Shown in pieces: positions 8,036-16,961 of a stretch of DNA of 64,000 nucleotides. Position 1 is the stretch's first letter. Every line of letters starts with the position of its first letter. Origin of the DNA: Sutterella faecalis (lineage in GTDB: Bacteria > Pseudomonadota > Gammaproteobacteria > Burkholderiales > Burkholderiaceae_F); the NCBI RefSeq assembly GCF_006337085.1, contig NZ_CP040882.1:1736001-1800000 (forward strand). Reading direction: 5' to 3'. The notes under the pieces were generated by a model. The model worked only from the letters and a program-made list of their open reading frames with translations, was not told where the DNA came from and did no database searches. The position numbers and the translations under genes are program-made.

Positions 8036-9510
8036 GACGCACTCGCCTCGGCGAGAGCCTTCTTCGGATCAAGACCTCTCTCCGCGCTTCTCGAAAGCCG
8101 CTTGCCGAGCTCCACGCCCGGCTGATCGAAGGGATTGAGTCCGAAGAGGTGGCCAAGCATCGTGGTCTTGTGTTCGTACATGGCCATCAGGGCCCCCAGA
8201 CGCCTTGGCGTCACGGCATCGAGCACGATCGTCGATACGGCGTTGAAAAACGGGCTTTCAGGCCCGCGCATGACGAGCGCTTCAGCCTGCGCACGGGCAT
8301 TCGCGAGGAGCACGCGGTAGTGCTCGGCATAACGATGGCCGGGCATTTCGCTCCAGACAAGATCAATGCTCGTTCTTCCGGTGCCGTCCCGAAGCCACTG
8401 GTAGAAGCTGTGCTGCCCTTCATTGCCGTTGGCGCCCCAGACTTCGAGCCCGGTGTTGCCTTCAACGAGATGCCCGTCAGGTCCGTGCGTTTTGCCGAGC
8501 GACTCCATCTCGAGCTGCTGCAGCCAGGGCACGATGACGCGAAGCCTTTCGTCATAGGGCAGAAGGCAATGGGACGTGATGCCCATCTTCGTTGCGTTCC
8601 AGTACTCCATCATGGCGAGAAGCACCGGAATGTTTTCGCCTTCATCGGCAGATACGGAATGACGGTCCATTTCATTGGCGCCCATCAGGAATTCCGTAAA
8701 AGCCTCCGTTCCCAGGGCAAGGACAACAGGCAAGCCGATAGAACTCCAGACTGAGAAGCGGCCTCCGACCCAATTCCAGAGACGGAAGCGGTTTTCGGGA
8801 GGCAGACACATGATGTCGGCGGCTTCAGGGTTGGCGGAGACCACCACCATGTGGCGGCTTCTGTCAGCACCCACGATGCCGTTATCGAGCAGCCATTGAT
8901 CGACCGCTGTCGCATTCACCTGCGTTTCGCGGGTCGTAAAGCTCTTTGAAGAGACGACGACAAGCGTCGACCGGGGGTTGCAGACGGAGAGAATGCGCTC
9001 AAGAAGCACGCCGTCGACGGAAGCGAGGAAATGGAGCCTGAGATCCGGGTTTGCCGTTCTGAGCGCATGCCAGACCGCGCGCGGCCCCATTTCTGAGCCG
9101 CCGATCCCGATATTGATCACATCGGTAATGCGGTCGCCGCGGCAGCCGCGCCAGCGCCCGTCGCGCACGCGCTGGGCGAAATCAAAGAGACGCTTTCTTT
9201 CCGCGAGCACCTCATCGTATCGCGGCGCCTCAGCAGAAAACGCGCGAAGCGACGTATGGAGCGCCTGGCGATGCTCGCCCTGATTAACGGTCGCCCCCTG
9301 GACCATCGCCCGATGGGCCTCCAGAAGTCCCTTCTTTTCAACAAATTTCAGAAGGCCCTCGAAGTCCGCCGCGGAAATGCGCTGACGGGAAATGTCAAGC
9401 TTGATGCCGCAGGCGCGGATTTCCGTGCGATCAGGAGCGCTGTCGCGCAGAAAGGGCACGCTCTCTGGAGCCTGATTCTTTTTGCTGGAAGCGGAAGTCA
9501 TCGGATGCAT
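8032..9510 (-). CDS. pgi: Glucose-6-phosphate isomerase
   Basis: Interconverts glucose-6-P and fructose-6-P. Recognisable motifs are the IGIGGSEMGPRAVWHAL phosphate-binding loop, VSSKSFTTRET, GGRFSVWSSIGLP (the PGI signature) and EVWGANGNEGQHSFYQWL. At 492 aa it is shorter than the ~550-aa enterobacterial enzyme, but all catalytic regions are present. It lies 3 bp after the phosphomannomutase stop and overlaps waaC. Hexose-phosphate interconversion is thus coupled to LPS sugar supply. Confidence 0.95.
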   Translation of the reverse strand: MHPMTSASSKKNQAPESVPFLRDSAPDRTEIRACGIKLDISRQRISAADFEGLLKFVEKKGLLEAHRAMVQGATVNQGEHRQALHTSLRAFSAEAPRYDEVLAERKRLFDFAQRVRDGRWRGCRGDRITDVINIGIGGSEMGPRAVWHALRTANPDLRLHFLASVDGVLLERILSVCNPRSTLVVVSSKSFTTRETQVNATAVDQWLLDNGIVGADRSRHMVVVSANPEAADIMCLPPENRFRLWNWVGGRFSVWSSIGLPVVLALGTEAFTEFLMGANEMDRHSVSADEGENIPVLLAMMEYWNATKMGITSHCLLPYDERLRVIVPWLQQLEMESLGKTHGPDGHLVEGNTGLEVWGANGNEGQHSFYQWLRDGTGRTSIDLVWSEMPGHRYAEHYRVLLANARAQAEALVMRGPESPFFNAVSTIVLDAVTPRRLGALMAMYEHKTTMLGHLFGLNPFDQPGVELGKRLSRSAERGLDPKKALAEASAS

Positions 9511-9513
9511 CCT

Positions 9514-10896
9514 TCAGGCAGGAATGTTGATCGAAGGGTCAATGCGCTTCATTTCTTCCGTGAAGCGCTTTTCGATGCGCGCAAGCGCTTCCGGGGTGTC
9601 GCCCTCAAAACGGAGCACAACAACAGGCGTCGTATTGGACGAACGCGCGAGCGCAAAGCCGTCCTTCCACTCGACGCGAACGCCGTCGACCGTAATCACG
9701 TGTTCGGCGTCATCAAACCGGCATCCGGCACTGAAGCGTTCAATAAAGCGCTTGGGCGCGCCTTCCTCCATGGGGATCTGAAGTTCCGGCGTATTGACGG
9801 CGTTGGGAAGGCTTCTGAGCGTTTCAGACGGATTCTCAGAACGGGAAAGGATCTCGAGGAGCCTCAGAGCTGCATAGATACCGTCGTCAAAGCCCGTCCA
9901 GCGCTCGTCGTTAAAGAAGAGATGCCCGGACATTTCGCCCGCAAAGGGAGCCTTCGTTTCGCGCAGCTTCGCCTTCACGAGCGAATGCCCCGTCGGGCTG
10001 ATGGTCGGAATGCCGCCCTTTTGAGCGACCCAGTCCACAAGCTTTCTCGAGCATTTGACGTCGTAGACGATGGGTTCTCCCGGATGACGGGAAAGAATGT
10101 CGGCGGCGAAAAGCATCATGAGGCGGTCGGGGAAAATGACGTCGCCCGTATTGGTGACGACGCCCAAGCGGTCGCCGTCGCCGTCAATTGCAAAACCGTA
10201 ATCCGCCCCTGTTTCCTTCACGCGGGCAATGAGGTCCGAAAGGTTCTTGGGCTTCGAAGGATCGGGATGATGATTGGGGAAGGTGCCGTCCGGATCGCAA
10301 TAGAGCGGAATCAGGTCTACATCAACGCGCGAGAAGAGCGCCAGCATGGTGGGGCCGCCGATGCCGTTTCCGGCATCCGCCACAACCTTCAGGCGGCGCT
10401 CAATCCTGATCCCGGAGAGCGCTTTTTCAATGTACGGATCGACCGCGTCAATGACTTCAACTTCGCCTGGCTTTTCAGCCGTAATCCAGTCGCCAGCCTC
10501 AGCGCGGCGTCGAAGATCCTGGATTTTTTCGGCAAAGAGCGTGACCCCCGCAACCATCATCTTGAGGCCGTTCCATTCCGGAGGGTTATGGGACCCCGTT
10601 ACCGCAACGCCGGTGCCGTTTCCAAAATGCTTCGTCGCGTAATAAAGAACAGGCGTCGGCACTGCACCGGCATTGAGCACCTTGATGCCCGTTGAGGCGA
10701 TGCCGTCAATCAGAGCATTGAGCAGCCGCTCGCCGGAAACGCGCCCGTCGCGGGCCACGCAGAATGAGGGGGCTCCTGCTTCCACTGCCAGAGTGCCGAG
10801 CACCCGGCCGACAGCACGGACAGCCTCTTCTGTAAGGGTCTTGTCGACTATGCCGCGAATGTCGTACGCCTTGAAAATGGAAGGATCAAGCTGCAT
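9514..10896 (-). CDS. Phosphomannomutase/phosphoglucomutase (AlgC/ManB type)
   Basis: An alpha-D-phosphohexomutase that converts mannose or glucose 6-P to the 1-P. Motifs are the active-site serine loop TGSHNPPEWNG, the Mg-binding AIDGDGDRLGV, the sugar-specificity loop GEMSGH and the phosphate-binding RSSNTTP. I place the start at 10896 (MQLDPSIFKAYDIRG), preceded by GGAG, because the family begins there; an open frame continues to 10935. The product feeds galU (glucose-1-P) and GDP-mannose routes. Bifunctional AlgC-like activity is inferred. Confidence 0.92.
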   Translation of the reverse strand: MQLDPSIFKAYDIRGIVDKTLTEEAVRAVGRVLGTLAVEAGAPSFCVARDGRVSGERLLNALIDGIASTGIKVLNAGAVPTPVLYYATKHFGNGTGVAVTGSHNPPEWNGLKMMVAGVTLFAEKIQDLRRRAEAGDWITAEKPGEVEVIDAVDPYIEKALSGIRIERRLKVVADAGNGIGGPTMLALFSRVDVDLIPLYCDPDGTFPNHHPDPSKPKNLSDLIARVKETGADYGFAIDGDGDRLGVVTNTGDVIFPDRLMMLFAADILSRHPGEPIVYDVKCSRKLVDWVAQKGGIPTISPTGHSLVKAKLRETKAPFAGEMSGHLFFNDERWTGFDDGIYAALRLLEILSRSENPSETLRSLPNAVNTPELQIPMEEGAPKRFIERFSAGCRFDDAEHVITVDGVRVEWKDGFALARSSNTTPVVVLRFEGDTPEALARIEKRFTEEMKRIDPSINIPA

Positions 10897-11109
10897 CTCT
10901 CTATATCTCCGGACAGAAACCGAATTGAAGCGCACGCGAAGCCCGTCAATTTTGAAGAACCCCGTACCGCTTCTGAAGTAAGCCTTTAATTTTAGCCGGG
11001 CGGCAGAGCAGGAATTGCTGATCTCGCGCGGGCTGAAAGGCCCATTTACAATCCGGAGAAATTGATTTCAGAGAGGCTTCCCTCTCCATCTGATCCTGAA
11101 GTGCCACCA
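10897..11109. promoter_or_regulatory. Divergent intergenic region, mutase operon / heptose operon
   Basis: About 210 bp between the starts of two divergent operons. It must hold promoters for both, but I see no confident -35/-10 pair. AT-enriched patches lie around 10978-10996 and 11044-11066. I see no repeats or conserved structure. Confidence 0.4.
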
Positions 11110-12033
11110 ATGGATAAAGCTCAGCTCAAAAAAGCCCGCGTTCTGGTTGCGGGCGACGCCATGCTCGACCGCTACTGGTTCGGAGACGCCGAACGCATCT
11201 CCCCGGAAGCTCCTGTTCCCGTCGTGCGCGTGACGCGCACTGAGGAACGTCTCGGGGGCGCAGCCAACGTTGCGCGCAATATTGCCTCCGTGGGCGCCTC
11301 CTCCACGCTCCTTTCCGTTCTCGGAAGCGACGAAGCTGGCCGCACGATCGAAAAGCTCCTCATTGAGGAAGGAATTACGCCCCGGATTGAATTCGATCCG
11401 GCGCTTAATACTACAGTCAAGCTTCGCGTGGTCGCCCGTCAGCAGCAGCTCGTGCGCTGCGACTTCGAAGCCTTCCCGGCTGAAGAAGTTCTGAAGCGCC
11501 ACCTGGGCCTTTTCAACGAACTTCTCTCGGAAACCAATGCGCTCGTCCTCTCCGATTACGGCAAGGGCGGCCTTTCGCACATCGCCGACATGATTGAAAG
11601 CGCCCGTGCGAAGAACCTTCCGATTCTCGTCGACCCCAAGGGCGACGACTACAGCCGCTACCGCGGAGCCACCGTCATTACGCCGAACCGCGCGGAGCTG
11701 CGCCAGGTCGTCGGGAGCTGGTCGTCGGAAGCGGCGCTCATCGAGCGCGCGCAGAACCTGCGCCGCGAGCTCAACCTCTCCTACCTTCTTCTCACGCGCT
11801 CTGAAGAAGGCATGACGCTTTTCGGGCCTGAGGGCGAATTCAACGTGCCCGCTCAGGCGCGCGAAGTCTTCGACGTTTCAGGCGCGGGCGACACTGTGAT
11901 CGCCATTCTTGCCGCAATGCTCGCAACCGGCATGCCGATTGAGGATGCGGTACGGATTGCCAACCGCGCCGGCGGCATCGTTGTCGGGAAACTCGGCACC
12001 GCTGCAGTATCCTATGAGGAGCTCTTCGCGTGA
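11110..12033 (+). CDS. hldA: D-glycero-beta-D-manno-heptose-7-phosphate kinase
   Basis: A PfkB-family kinase of ADP-heptose synthesis. It makes heptose 1,7-bisphosphate. Family features are VLVAGDAMLDRYWFGDAERISPEAPVP at the N-terminus, LGGAANVARNIAS, and the C-terminal catalytic loop DVSGAGDTVIA with its general base Asp. The start is placed at ATG 11110 because homologues begin a few residues before KKARVLV. A TTG at 11062 gives a 16-residue extension. This is the kinase half of HldE encoded as a separate gene; the adenylyltransferase half is 1.6 kb downstream. Confidence 0.94.
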   Translation: MDKAQLKKARVLVAGDAMLDRYWFGDAERISPEAPVPVVRVTRTEERLGGAANVARNIASVGASSTLLSVLGSDEAGRTIEKLLIEEGITPRIEFDPALNTTVKLRVVARQQQLVRCDFEAFPAEEVLKRHLGLFNELLSETNALVLSDYGKGGLSHIADMIESARAKNLPILVDPKGDDYSRYRGATVITPNRAELRQVVGSWSSEAALIERAQNLRRELNLSYLLLTRSEEGMTLFGPEGEFNVPAQAREVFDVSGAGDTVIAILAAMLATGMPIEDAVRIANRAGGIVVGKLGTAAVSYEELFA

Positions 12034-12099
12034 GCCCCGGACGGCCGCGAATGACGCCTTTTTCTGGTCTTCTTTTTTCCTTTCCGTTTAGGAATCTGA

Positions 12100-13101
12100 A
12101 TGAGCATTCTCGTTACGGGCGCAGCCGGCTTCATCGGCTGCAACAATGTGATCGCGCTCAATAAGCGCGGCGTTACCGACATCATCGCCGTCGACAATCT
12201 TGAGAAGAGCGAGAAGTTCGTCAATCTCACGAAATGCGCGATTTCGGACTACTTCGACAAGCGCGACTTCATCGCGCGCGTTCGCGCCGGCACGGCTCCG
12301 AAGCCCGAAGCCATCTTCCATCAGGGCGCCTGCTCGGACACGATGGAGCTCGACGGCAAGTACATGATGGAGAACAACTACCGCTACACCCTGGAGCTCT
12401 ACCGCTGGGCTCAGGAGCTGCGGATCCCCTTCATCTATGCCTCTTCGGCCGCCACCTACGGCGCGCACACCGAATTCATCGAGGACGTCCGTTATGAAGG
12501 CCCCCTCAATGTCTACGGCTACTCCAAGTACCTCTTCGACCAGGTGCTGCGCCGCGAGCTCGGATACCTCCGCGCGCCCGTGATCGGCCTCAAGTACTTC
12601 AATGTCTACGGCCCCCATGAGCAGCACAAGGGCCGCATGGCGTCCGTTGCCTTCCATCAGTACTTCCAGTACCGGCGCGACCATAAGGTGAAGCTTTTCG
12701 AAGGCTGCCTCGGCTACGCCAACGGCGCGCAGGAGCGCGACTTCGTCTACGTTGAGGACGTCTGCAAGGTCCTCATGCATTTCCTCGATCGTCCGGTTTC
12801 GGGCGTCTTCAATTGCGGCACCGGCCGCGCTCAGCCCTTCAACGCCGTTTCGCTCTCCGTCGTCAATACCATTCGCGAGAGCGAGGGGCTTCCCGCCTAT
12901 ACGCTGGAAGAAGCCGTGGGCGCAGGCGAAATTGAGTACATTCCGTTCCCGGAAGCGCTCAAGGGGAAATATCAGGCCTATACGCAGGCGAACCTTGAGA
13001 AGCTTCGCGCTGCGGGCTGCGACGTGGAGTTCCGCTCCGTCGAGGAAGGCACGTCCGACTACATGAAGGTGCTCCTCAAAGAGTATCCGACCGTTGCCTG
13101 A
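12100..13101 (+). CDS. hldD: ADP-L-glycero-D-manno-heptose 6-epimerase
   Basis: An SDR-family epimerase that converts ADP-D,D-heptose to ADP-L,D-heptose, the WaaC substrate. It has an N-terminal ILVTGAAGFIG Rossmann loop and the catalytic YGYSKYLFD Tyr/Lys pair (residues ~140-145). The family marker VYGPHEQHKGRMASVAFH is also present. The length of 333 aa is normal. A ribosome site AGGAA precedes the ATG. The stop overlaps the gmhB start (TGATG). Confidence 0.97.
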   Translation: MSILVTGAAGFIGCNNVIALNKRGVTDIIAVDNLEKSEKFVNLTKCAISDYFDKRDFIARVRAGTAPKPEAIFHQGACSDTMELDGKYMMENNYRYTLELYRWAQELRIPFIYASSAATYGAHTEFIEDVRYEGPLNVYGYSKYLFDQVLRRELGYLRAPVIGLKYFNVYGPHEQHKGRMASVAFHQYFQYRRDHKVKLFEGCLGYANGAQERDFVYVEDVCKVLMHFLDRPVSGVFNCGTGRAQPFNAVSLSVVNTIRESEGLPAYTLEEAVGAGEIEYIPFPEALKGKYQAYTQANLEKLRAAGCDVEFRSVEEGTSDYMKVLLKEYPTVA

Positions 13102-13673
13102 TGACGCGCGTAGCTTTTCTCGACCGCGACGGCGTGATCAACATCGATCACGCCTACGTCCACGACCGGGAGCATTTCGAGTGGATTCCGGGGGTCCTTG
13201 AGGCTGCCCGGATCCTCTACGATGCGGGCTTTCTCCTTGTTGTCGTTACGAACCAATCCGGCATCGGACGGGGCTACTACAGCACTGAGGACTTTCAGAA
13301 GCTCACGGACTGGATGAAGGGCGAATTCGCCCGCGCGGGCGCTCCCATCACCGACGTTCGCTTCTGCCCGCATCATCCGGAAAAGGCCCTTCCGCCCTGG
13401 CGCATCGACTGCAGCTGCAGAAAGCCCAAACCGGGCATGATCCTTGCCGCTGCCGAAGCGCTGCAGATCGACCTCAGCCGCTCCATCATGTTTGGAGACA
13501 AGCCGGGCGACTGCACTGCCGGGAGACTTGCCGGCCTCCCCGAACGCGTACTTCTCGGCACTGACGGGAAATCTCTGCCGGAACCCTCGGCCGATGCCAC
13601 GCATGCGGCCCGGGACCTCCTCTCTGCCGTCCGCTCCGACTGGATGGCTGCCTTCATGGAAAAAGCACAATGA
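13101..13673 (+). CDS. gmhB: D-glycero-D-manno-heptose-1,7-bisphosphate 7-phosphatase
   Basis: A HAD-superfamily phosphatase of ADP-heptose synthesis. The nucleophile motif is FLDRDGVIN (Asp8, Asp10). VTNQSGIGRG is motif II. The zinc-binding CPHHPE...DCSCRKPKPGM insertion is typical of GmhB. GDKPGD is motif IV. Length 190 aa. It is translationally coupled to both neighbours (TGATG upstream, ATGA downstream), which fits sequential steps of one pathway. Confidence 0.95.
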   Translation: MTRVAFLDRDGVINIDHAYVHDREHFEWIPGVLEAARILYDAGFLLVVVTNQSGIGRGYYSTEDFQKLTDWMKGEFARAGAPITDVRFCPHHPEKALPPWRIDCSCRKPKPGMILAAAEALQIDLSRSIMFGDKPGDCTAGRLAGLPERVLLGTDGKSLPEPSADATHAARDLLSAVRSDWMAAFMEKAQ

Positions 13674-14164
13674 GCCTGCGCTGCCCGCCGCCTTCATTTG
13701 AGCAAAAGATCTGCACGATGGAGGAGCTTCCCCTTCGTGCGGCGAAGCTTCCCAAACCCCTGGTCTTCACAAACGGCGTCTTCGACATCCTTCACCGCGG
13801 ACACGTCACCTATCTCGCGCAGGCGAGAGCTCTGGGCGCAAGCCTTGTTCTCGCCATCAACAGCGACGCCTCCGTCAAAATGCTCGGCAAGGGCGACGAC
13901 CGTCCGATCAATACGGAAGCCGATCGCGCAGCGGTTGTCGCGGCGCTCGAATCCGTCGACCTTGTCGTGATTTTCCCGGAAAAAGTGCCGCTGAAGCCCC
14001 TTGAGCTTGCACGTCCTGACATCTACGTCAAAGGCGGCGACTACGAGCCCGAGGAGCTCCCCGAAGCCAAGCTTGCCGCCACCTGGGGCGGAAAGTGCAT
14101 CACGATTACGTTTGAGCACCAGCGCTCGACGACGGCGCTCCTCAAAAAAGTGAGAGCCCAGTAA
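13670..14164 (+). CDS. hldC: D-beta-D-heptose 1-phosphate adenylyltransferase
   Basis: A nucleotidyltransferase that makes ADP-D,D-heptose from heptose-1-P and ATP. Motifs are TNGVFDILHRGHVTYL (HRGH at residues 42-45, the HxGH site) and the C-terminal QRSTTALLKK (ISSTxIIxK-type). It is 164 aa and corresponds to the C-terminal half of enterobacterial HldE. It is the last gene of the hldA-hldD-gmhB-hldC operon and is followed by a terminator. The isomerase gmhA, needed for the first step, is not in the window. Confidence 0.95.
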   Translation: MSLRCPPPSFEQKICTMEELPLRAAKLPKPLVFTNGVFDILHRGHVTYLAQARALGASLVLAINSDASVKMLGKGDDRPINTEADRAAVVAALESVDLVVIFPEKVPLKPLELARPDIYVKGGDYEPEELPEAKLAATWGGKCITITFEHQRSTTALLKKVRAQ

Positions 14165-14190
14165 AAGCTTCTCGATTCTCCAGAAACGCC

Positions 14191-14227
14191 AACGGCCTGC
14201 GGAGCATTCTCCGGCAGGCCGTTTTTC
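14191..14227 (+). terminator. Bidirectional terminator between hldC and galU
   Basis: Stem AACGGCCTGC (14191-14200) with GCAGGCCGTT (14214-14223), inner GGAG/CTCC pairing, then TTTTT on the plus strand. The A-rich other side also suits galU, which converges from the right. Confidence 0.85.
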
Positions 14228-14249
14228 ATGGATTCAGCTTGAAGAGTGA

Positions 14250-15089
14250 TCAGCCGATGCGGAAGCCGCGCTTGCGGGCGAAGTGAATCGTGGCGTCAAG
14301 GAACCCCTGCTTGCTGCCGCAGTCAAAGCGCGTGCCTTCAAAGCGGTGCGCAAAAGCAGGCGACTCGTTGAGCATCGAGGCAATGCCGTCGGTGAGCTGG
14401 ATTTCACCGCCCACGCCCGGAGCAATCTTCGCGAGATGATCGAAGATTTCGGGTTCAAACACATAGCGGCCGATCACGGCGAGGCGCGAAGGCGCAACGC
14501 TCGGATCAGGCTTTTCGACGATGCCGCGCAGACGCGACGTGTTCTGCGTCTGGTCGTCAACGCTCACAATGCCGTACTTCTTCGTTTCTTCAGGCGCCAC
14601 GTCCTGAACAGCGACGACCGAGCCGCCGCCCTGCTCCTCGCGGGCGCGGATCAGCTGCAGCGTCGTCGAAACCTTGCCGTCGATCAGATCGTCCGCAAGG
14701 ATCACGGCGAAGGGAGAATCCTCCACCACGGGCTGCGCGCAAAGCACGGCATGGCCGAGTCCGAGCGGAACCGGCTGACGAATGTAGATGCAGCGCACGC
14801 CCGGAGGAACAATGCCGCGGACGATTTCGAGGAGCTCTTCCTTGCCCTTCATCTCAAGCTCGCGCTCAAGTTCCGGATAGCGGTCGAAATGATCTTCAAT
14901 GGCACGCTTGTGGCGGCCGGTGACAAAGATCATTTCCGTCACGCCGGCGGCGGCAGCTTCTTCAAGCGCATACTGAATGAGGGGCTTGTCGACGACCGGG
15001 AGCATTTCCTTCGGCATCGCCTTGGTGGCCGGAAGGAAGCGGGTGCCGAGACCATTAACGGGGAAGACTACTTTACGGACGGGCTTCAT
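14250..15089 (-). CDS. galU: UTP-glucose-1-phosphate uridylyltransferase
   Basis: Makes UDP-glucose from glucose-1-P and UTP. A nucleotidyltransferase with VVFPVNGLGTRFLPATKAMPKEMLPVVDKP at the N-terminus (the family usually has VAGLGTR, here VNGLGTR), FVTGRHKRAIEDHFD, and GLGHAVLCAQ. The length of 279 aa is normal. Its product is the substrate of galE at 23.3 kb. It is transcribed alone and convergent with the heptose operon. Confidence 0.95.
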   Translation of the reverse strand: MKPVRKVVFPVNGLGTRFLPATKAMPKEMLPVVDKPLIQYALEEAAAAGVTEMIFVTGRHKRAIEDHFDRYPELERELEMKGKEELLEIVRGIVPPGVRCIYIRQPVPLGLGHAVLCAQPVVEDSPFAVILADDLIDGKVSTTLQLIRAREEQGGGSVVAVQDVAPEETKKYGIVSVDDQTQNTSRLRGIVEKPDPSVAPSRLAVIGRYVFEPEIFDHLAKIAPGVGGEIQLTDGIASMLNESPAFAHRFEGTRFDCGSKQGFLDATIHFARKRGFRIG

Positions 15090-15232
15090 ATGAACTCAAA
15101 CCTTGAATATCGCGGAACGGGGGCAGGACATCCTCCAGGCAGATGCCGCTTTAGAATGCCTGCGCACGAGAGATGCGCGCAGGAGCTTAGCGCGCATTGA
15201 CGCAACTGAGCAAGACACGGAGGACATTTCGC

Positions 15233-16054
15233 ATGGCGCGCGAACTTTTCGCGATCGGAGATCTTCAGGGATGTCTGGAAAGTTTAAAAGGACTGCTCGA
15301 GCAGATCCCCGAAGACGCCGAACTTCTTTTTCTCGGCGACATTGTGAACCGCGGCCCGGAATCTCTTGAAACTCTGCGGTTTGTGAAGAATCTCGGAAAC
15401 CGGGCCGACACGCTGCTCGGAAACCACGACCTTCATCTTCTCGCCGTTGCCGCCGGCGCCGGCAGCGTTCATCGCCGAGACACCATCTCCGACATTCTGT
15501 CGGCTCCCGACCGCGACGAGCTCATTGAGTGGCTGCGCGCCCGGCCGCTCATGATTGAGCGGGACGGCATCACTTTCGTTCATGCGGGCATCAATCCCGC
15601 CTGGGATCTGCCGACCGCAAGAATGCTCGCGCGGGAAGCAGAAAAACACCTTGCCGGCCGTCACTGGAAGGAGGCCCTTGCCGGCATGTACGGCGGCACG
15701 CAATGGGATCCGGATCTCAAAGGCGAAGCGCGCATGCGCGCAATTCTCAACGGCTTCACCCGGATCCGTTTCGTTGACCGCGAAACCGGCGAACTCGACT
15801 TTGATCAAAAGGAAGGCACCGGGAAGGCGCCGCCCAACCTGATGCCCTGGTTTGACTATCCGCTGCGAAAGACGGCGGGCACGCCCGTCTGCTTCGGACA
15901 CTGGTCAACGCTCGGCCTCATCAACCGTCCGGATCTGATGGCAATCGACACGGGATGCCTCTGGGGCGGCGAGCTTACGGCGCTGAGAATCCGCGACCGC
16001 AGGATCTTTACGGAAAAGTGCCCCTGCTGGGCGGACCCGAAGGCGTATTCCTGA
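15233..16054 (+). CDS. apaH: Symmetrical bis(5'-nucleosyl)-tetraphosphatase (ApaH type)
   Basis: A metallophosphatase that hydrolyses Ap4A and related alarmones or RNA caps to two NDPs. Metal-binding motifs are FAIGDLQG (GDxxG), FLGDIVNRGP, LGNHDLH, and the distal FVHAGI and FGHWSTLG. The start is placed at ATG 15233, preceded by GGAGG; a TTG at 15197 would add 12 residues. Length 274 aa. It stands alone here, away from the ksgA-apaG context of enterics. Confidence 0.93.
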   Translation: MARELFAIGDLQGCLESLKGLLEQIPEDAELLFLGDIVNRGPESLETLRFVKNLGNRADTLLGNHDLHLLAVAAGAGSVHRRDTISDILSAPDRDELIEWLRARPLMIERDGITFVHAGINPAWDLPTARMLAREAEKHLAGRHWKEALAGMYGGTQWDPDLKGEARMRAILNGFTRIRFVDRETGELDFDQKEGTGKAPPNLMPWFDYPLRKTAGTPVCFGHWSTLGLINRPDLMAIDTGCLWGGELTALRIRDRRIFTEKCPCWADPKAYS

Positions 16055-16062
16055 AGCTCACT

Positions 16063-16100
16063 AAAAAAGGCAGGATTTTTCGGGTCCTGCCTTTTCTCTT
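16063..16100 (+). terminator. Bidirectional terminator between apaH and plsC
   Basis: Perfect 11-bp arms AAAAGGCAGGA (16065-16075) and TCCTGCCTTTT (16085-16095) around a 9-nt loop. A T-rich tail follows on the plus strand and an A/T-rich tract on the other, so it can serve both convergent genes. Confidence 0.85.
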
Positions 16101-16115
16101 TTCCTTCTCTACCGC

Positions 16116-16958
16116 TTATGCCCGGACGGCATCAGCGTGATGCACGCCCGCCTGGCGAAGCTTCTCTTCGCGCGCCTTTTCCTTTTCAGCTGTGGCATCG
16201 GGCCACCCGAGCGCGCCCGACATGACGCGGGAAGCTTCGAGCGCGAGTTCGCGGCGGTCGCGCCCCGCGGTCGAAATCGGGTTGAGGATGGTGACTTCAG
16301 CGACGAGCCCCGGCGTAAGGACAATCTGCTTCAGCACCGTCCAGAGGGGTAGATTCGCATATGCGGGAATGAGCGACGTCTTCCCGTCGAGCGTATAGCG
16401 GATCGTTACCGGGAGGAGCTCCGCACCGGCAGGCTCCGCCGCCGCAAAAAGATTGGCATAAAAGGGAAGAAGCCTGTCGCCCGGTCCTGTCGTGCCTTCC
16501 GGGAAGAAGAGCACGTTGGTGCCTTCCTTCAGTGCAGCCGCCATGGCTTCCGCAACTTCAAGCACGGCGCGCTTTCTCGAGCGGTCGATATAAATCGTGC
16601 CGACATGGGTTGTGATCGGCCCGAACACAGGCCAGCTTCCGATTTCCTTCTTGGCGATGAACCGCACCGGCAGGATGGAATCCATGAGGAAGATGTCCAT
16701 GAAGGAAATGTGGTTCGCGCTCACAAGATACCCGGGACCGTCCTCGCGCAGTCCGCGGGCAGCCGCTGCATTCGGAATTTGCCCCTTGACGAGGACCTTC
16801 ATCCCGAGCACCCAGGGAATGACGGGGGCAAGGGTTTTAATAACCTTTGCCCGCGAGCGGACCTGAAGCACCGGAAGGATGCCGATAGCCACAAAGAAAA
16901 TGAAGATCGTCAGGAAAAAGAGTCCGACGAGTCTGACGGAACCGACAACGTATCGCAT
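16116..16958 (-). CDS. plsC: 1-acyl-sn-glycerol-3-phosphate acyltransferase
   Basis: A membrane acyltransferase that makes phosphatidic acid from lysophosphatidate. A hydrophobic N-terminal segment (residues ~8-30) precedes the catalytic NHISFMD (an HxxxxD motif, usually NHQSxxD). FPEGTTGPGDRL is the glycerol-phosphate binding motif, and PVTIRY is motif IV. Length 280 aa. The C-terminal ~30 residues are Glu/Lys/Ala-rich. It lies 3 bp downstream of the ruvX stop. Confidence 0.9.
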   Translation of the reverse strand: MRYVVGSVRLVGLFFLTIFIFFVAIGILPVLQVRSRAKVIKTLAPVIPWVLGMKVLVKGQIPNAAAARGLREDGPGYLVSANHISFMDIFLMDSILPVRFIAKKEIGSWPVFGPITTHVGTIYIDRSRKRAVLEVAEAMAAALKEGTNVLFFPEGTTGPGDRLLPFYANLFAAAEPAGAELLPVTIRYTLDGKTSLIPAYANLPLWTVLKQIVLTPGLVAEVTILNPISTAGRDRRELALEASRVMSGALGWPDATAEKEKAREEKLRQAGVHHADAVRA

Positions 16959-16961
16959 GGT

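Noticed and set aside
11062..11109. TTG start extending hldA by 16 codons
   Set aside because: The extension is Pro/Ser-rich and absent from the family; ATG 11110 fits homologue starts.
15198..15203. TTGACG before apaH considered as a -35 box
   Set aside because: No acceptable -10 at 16-18 bp; too close to the start codon.
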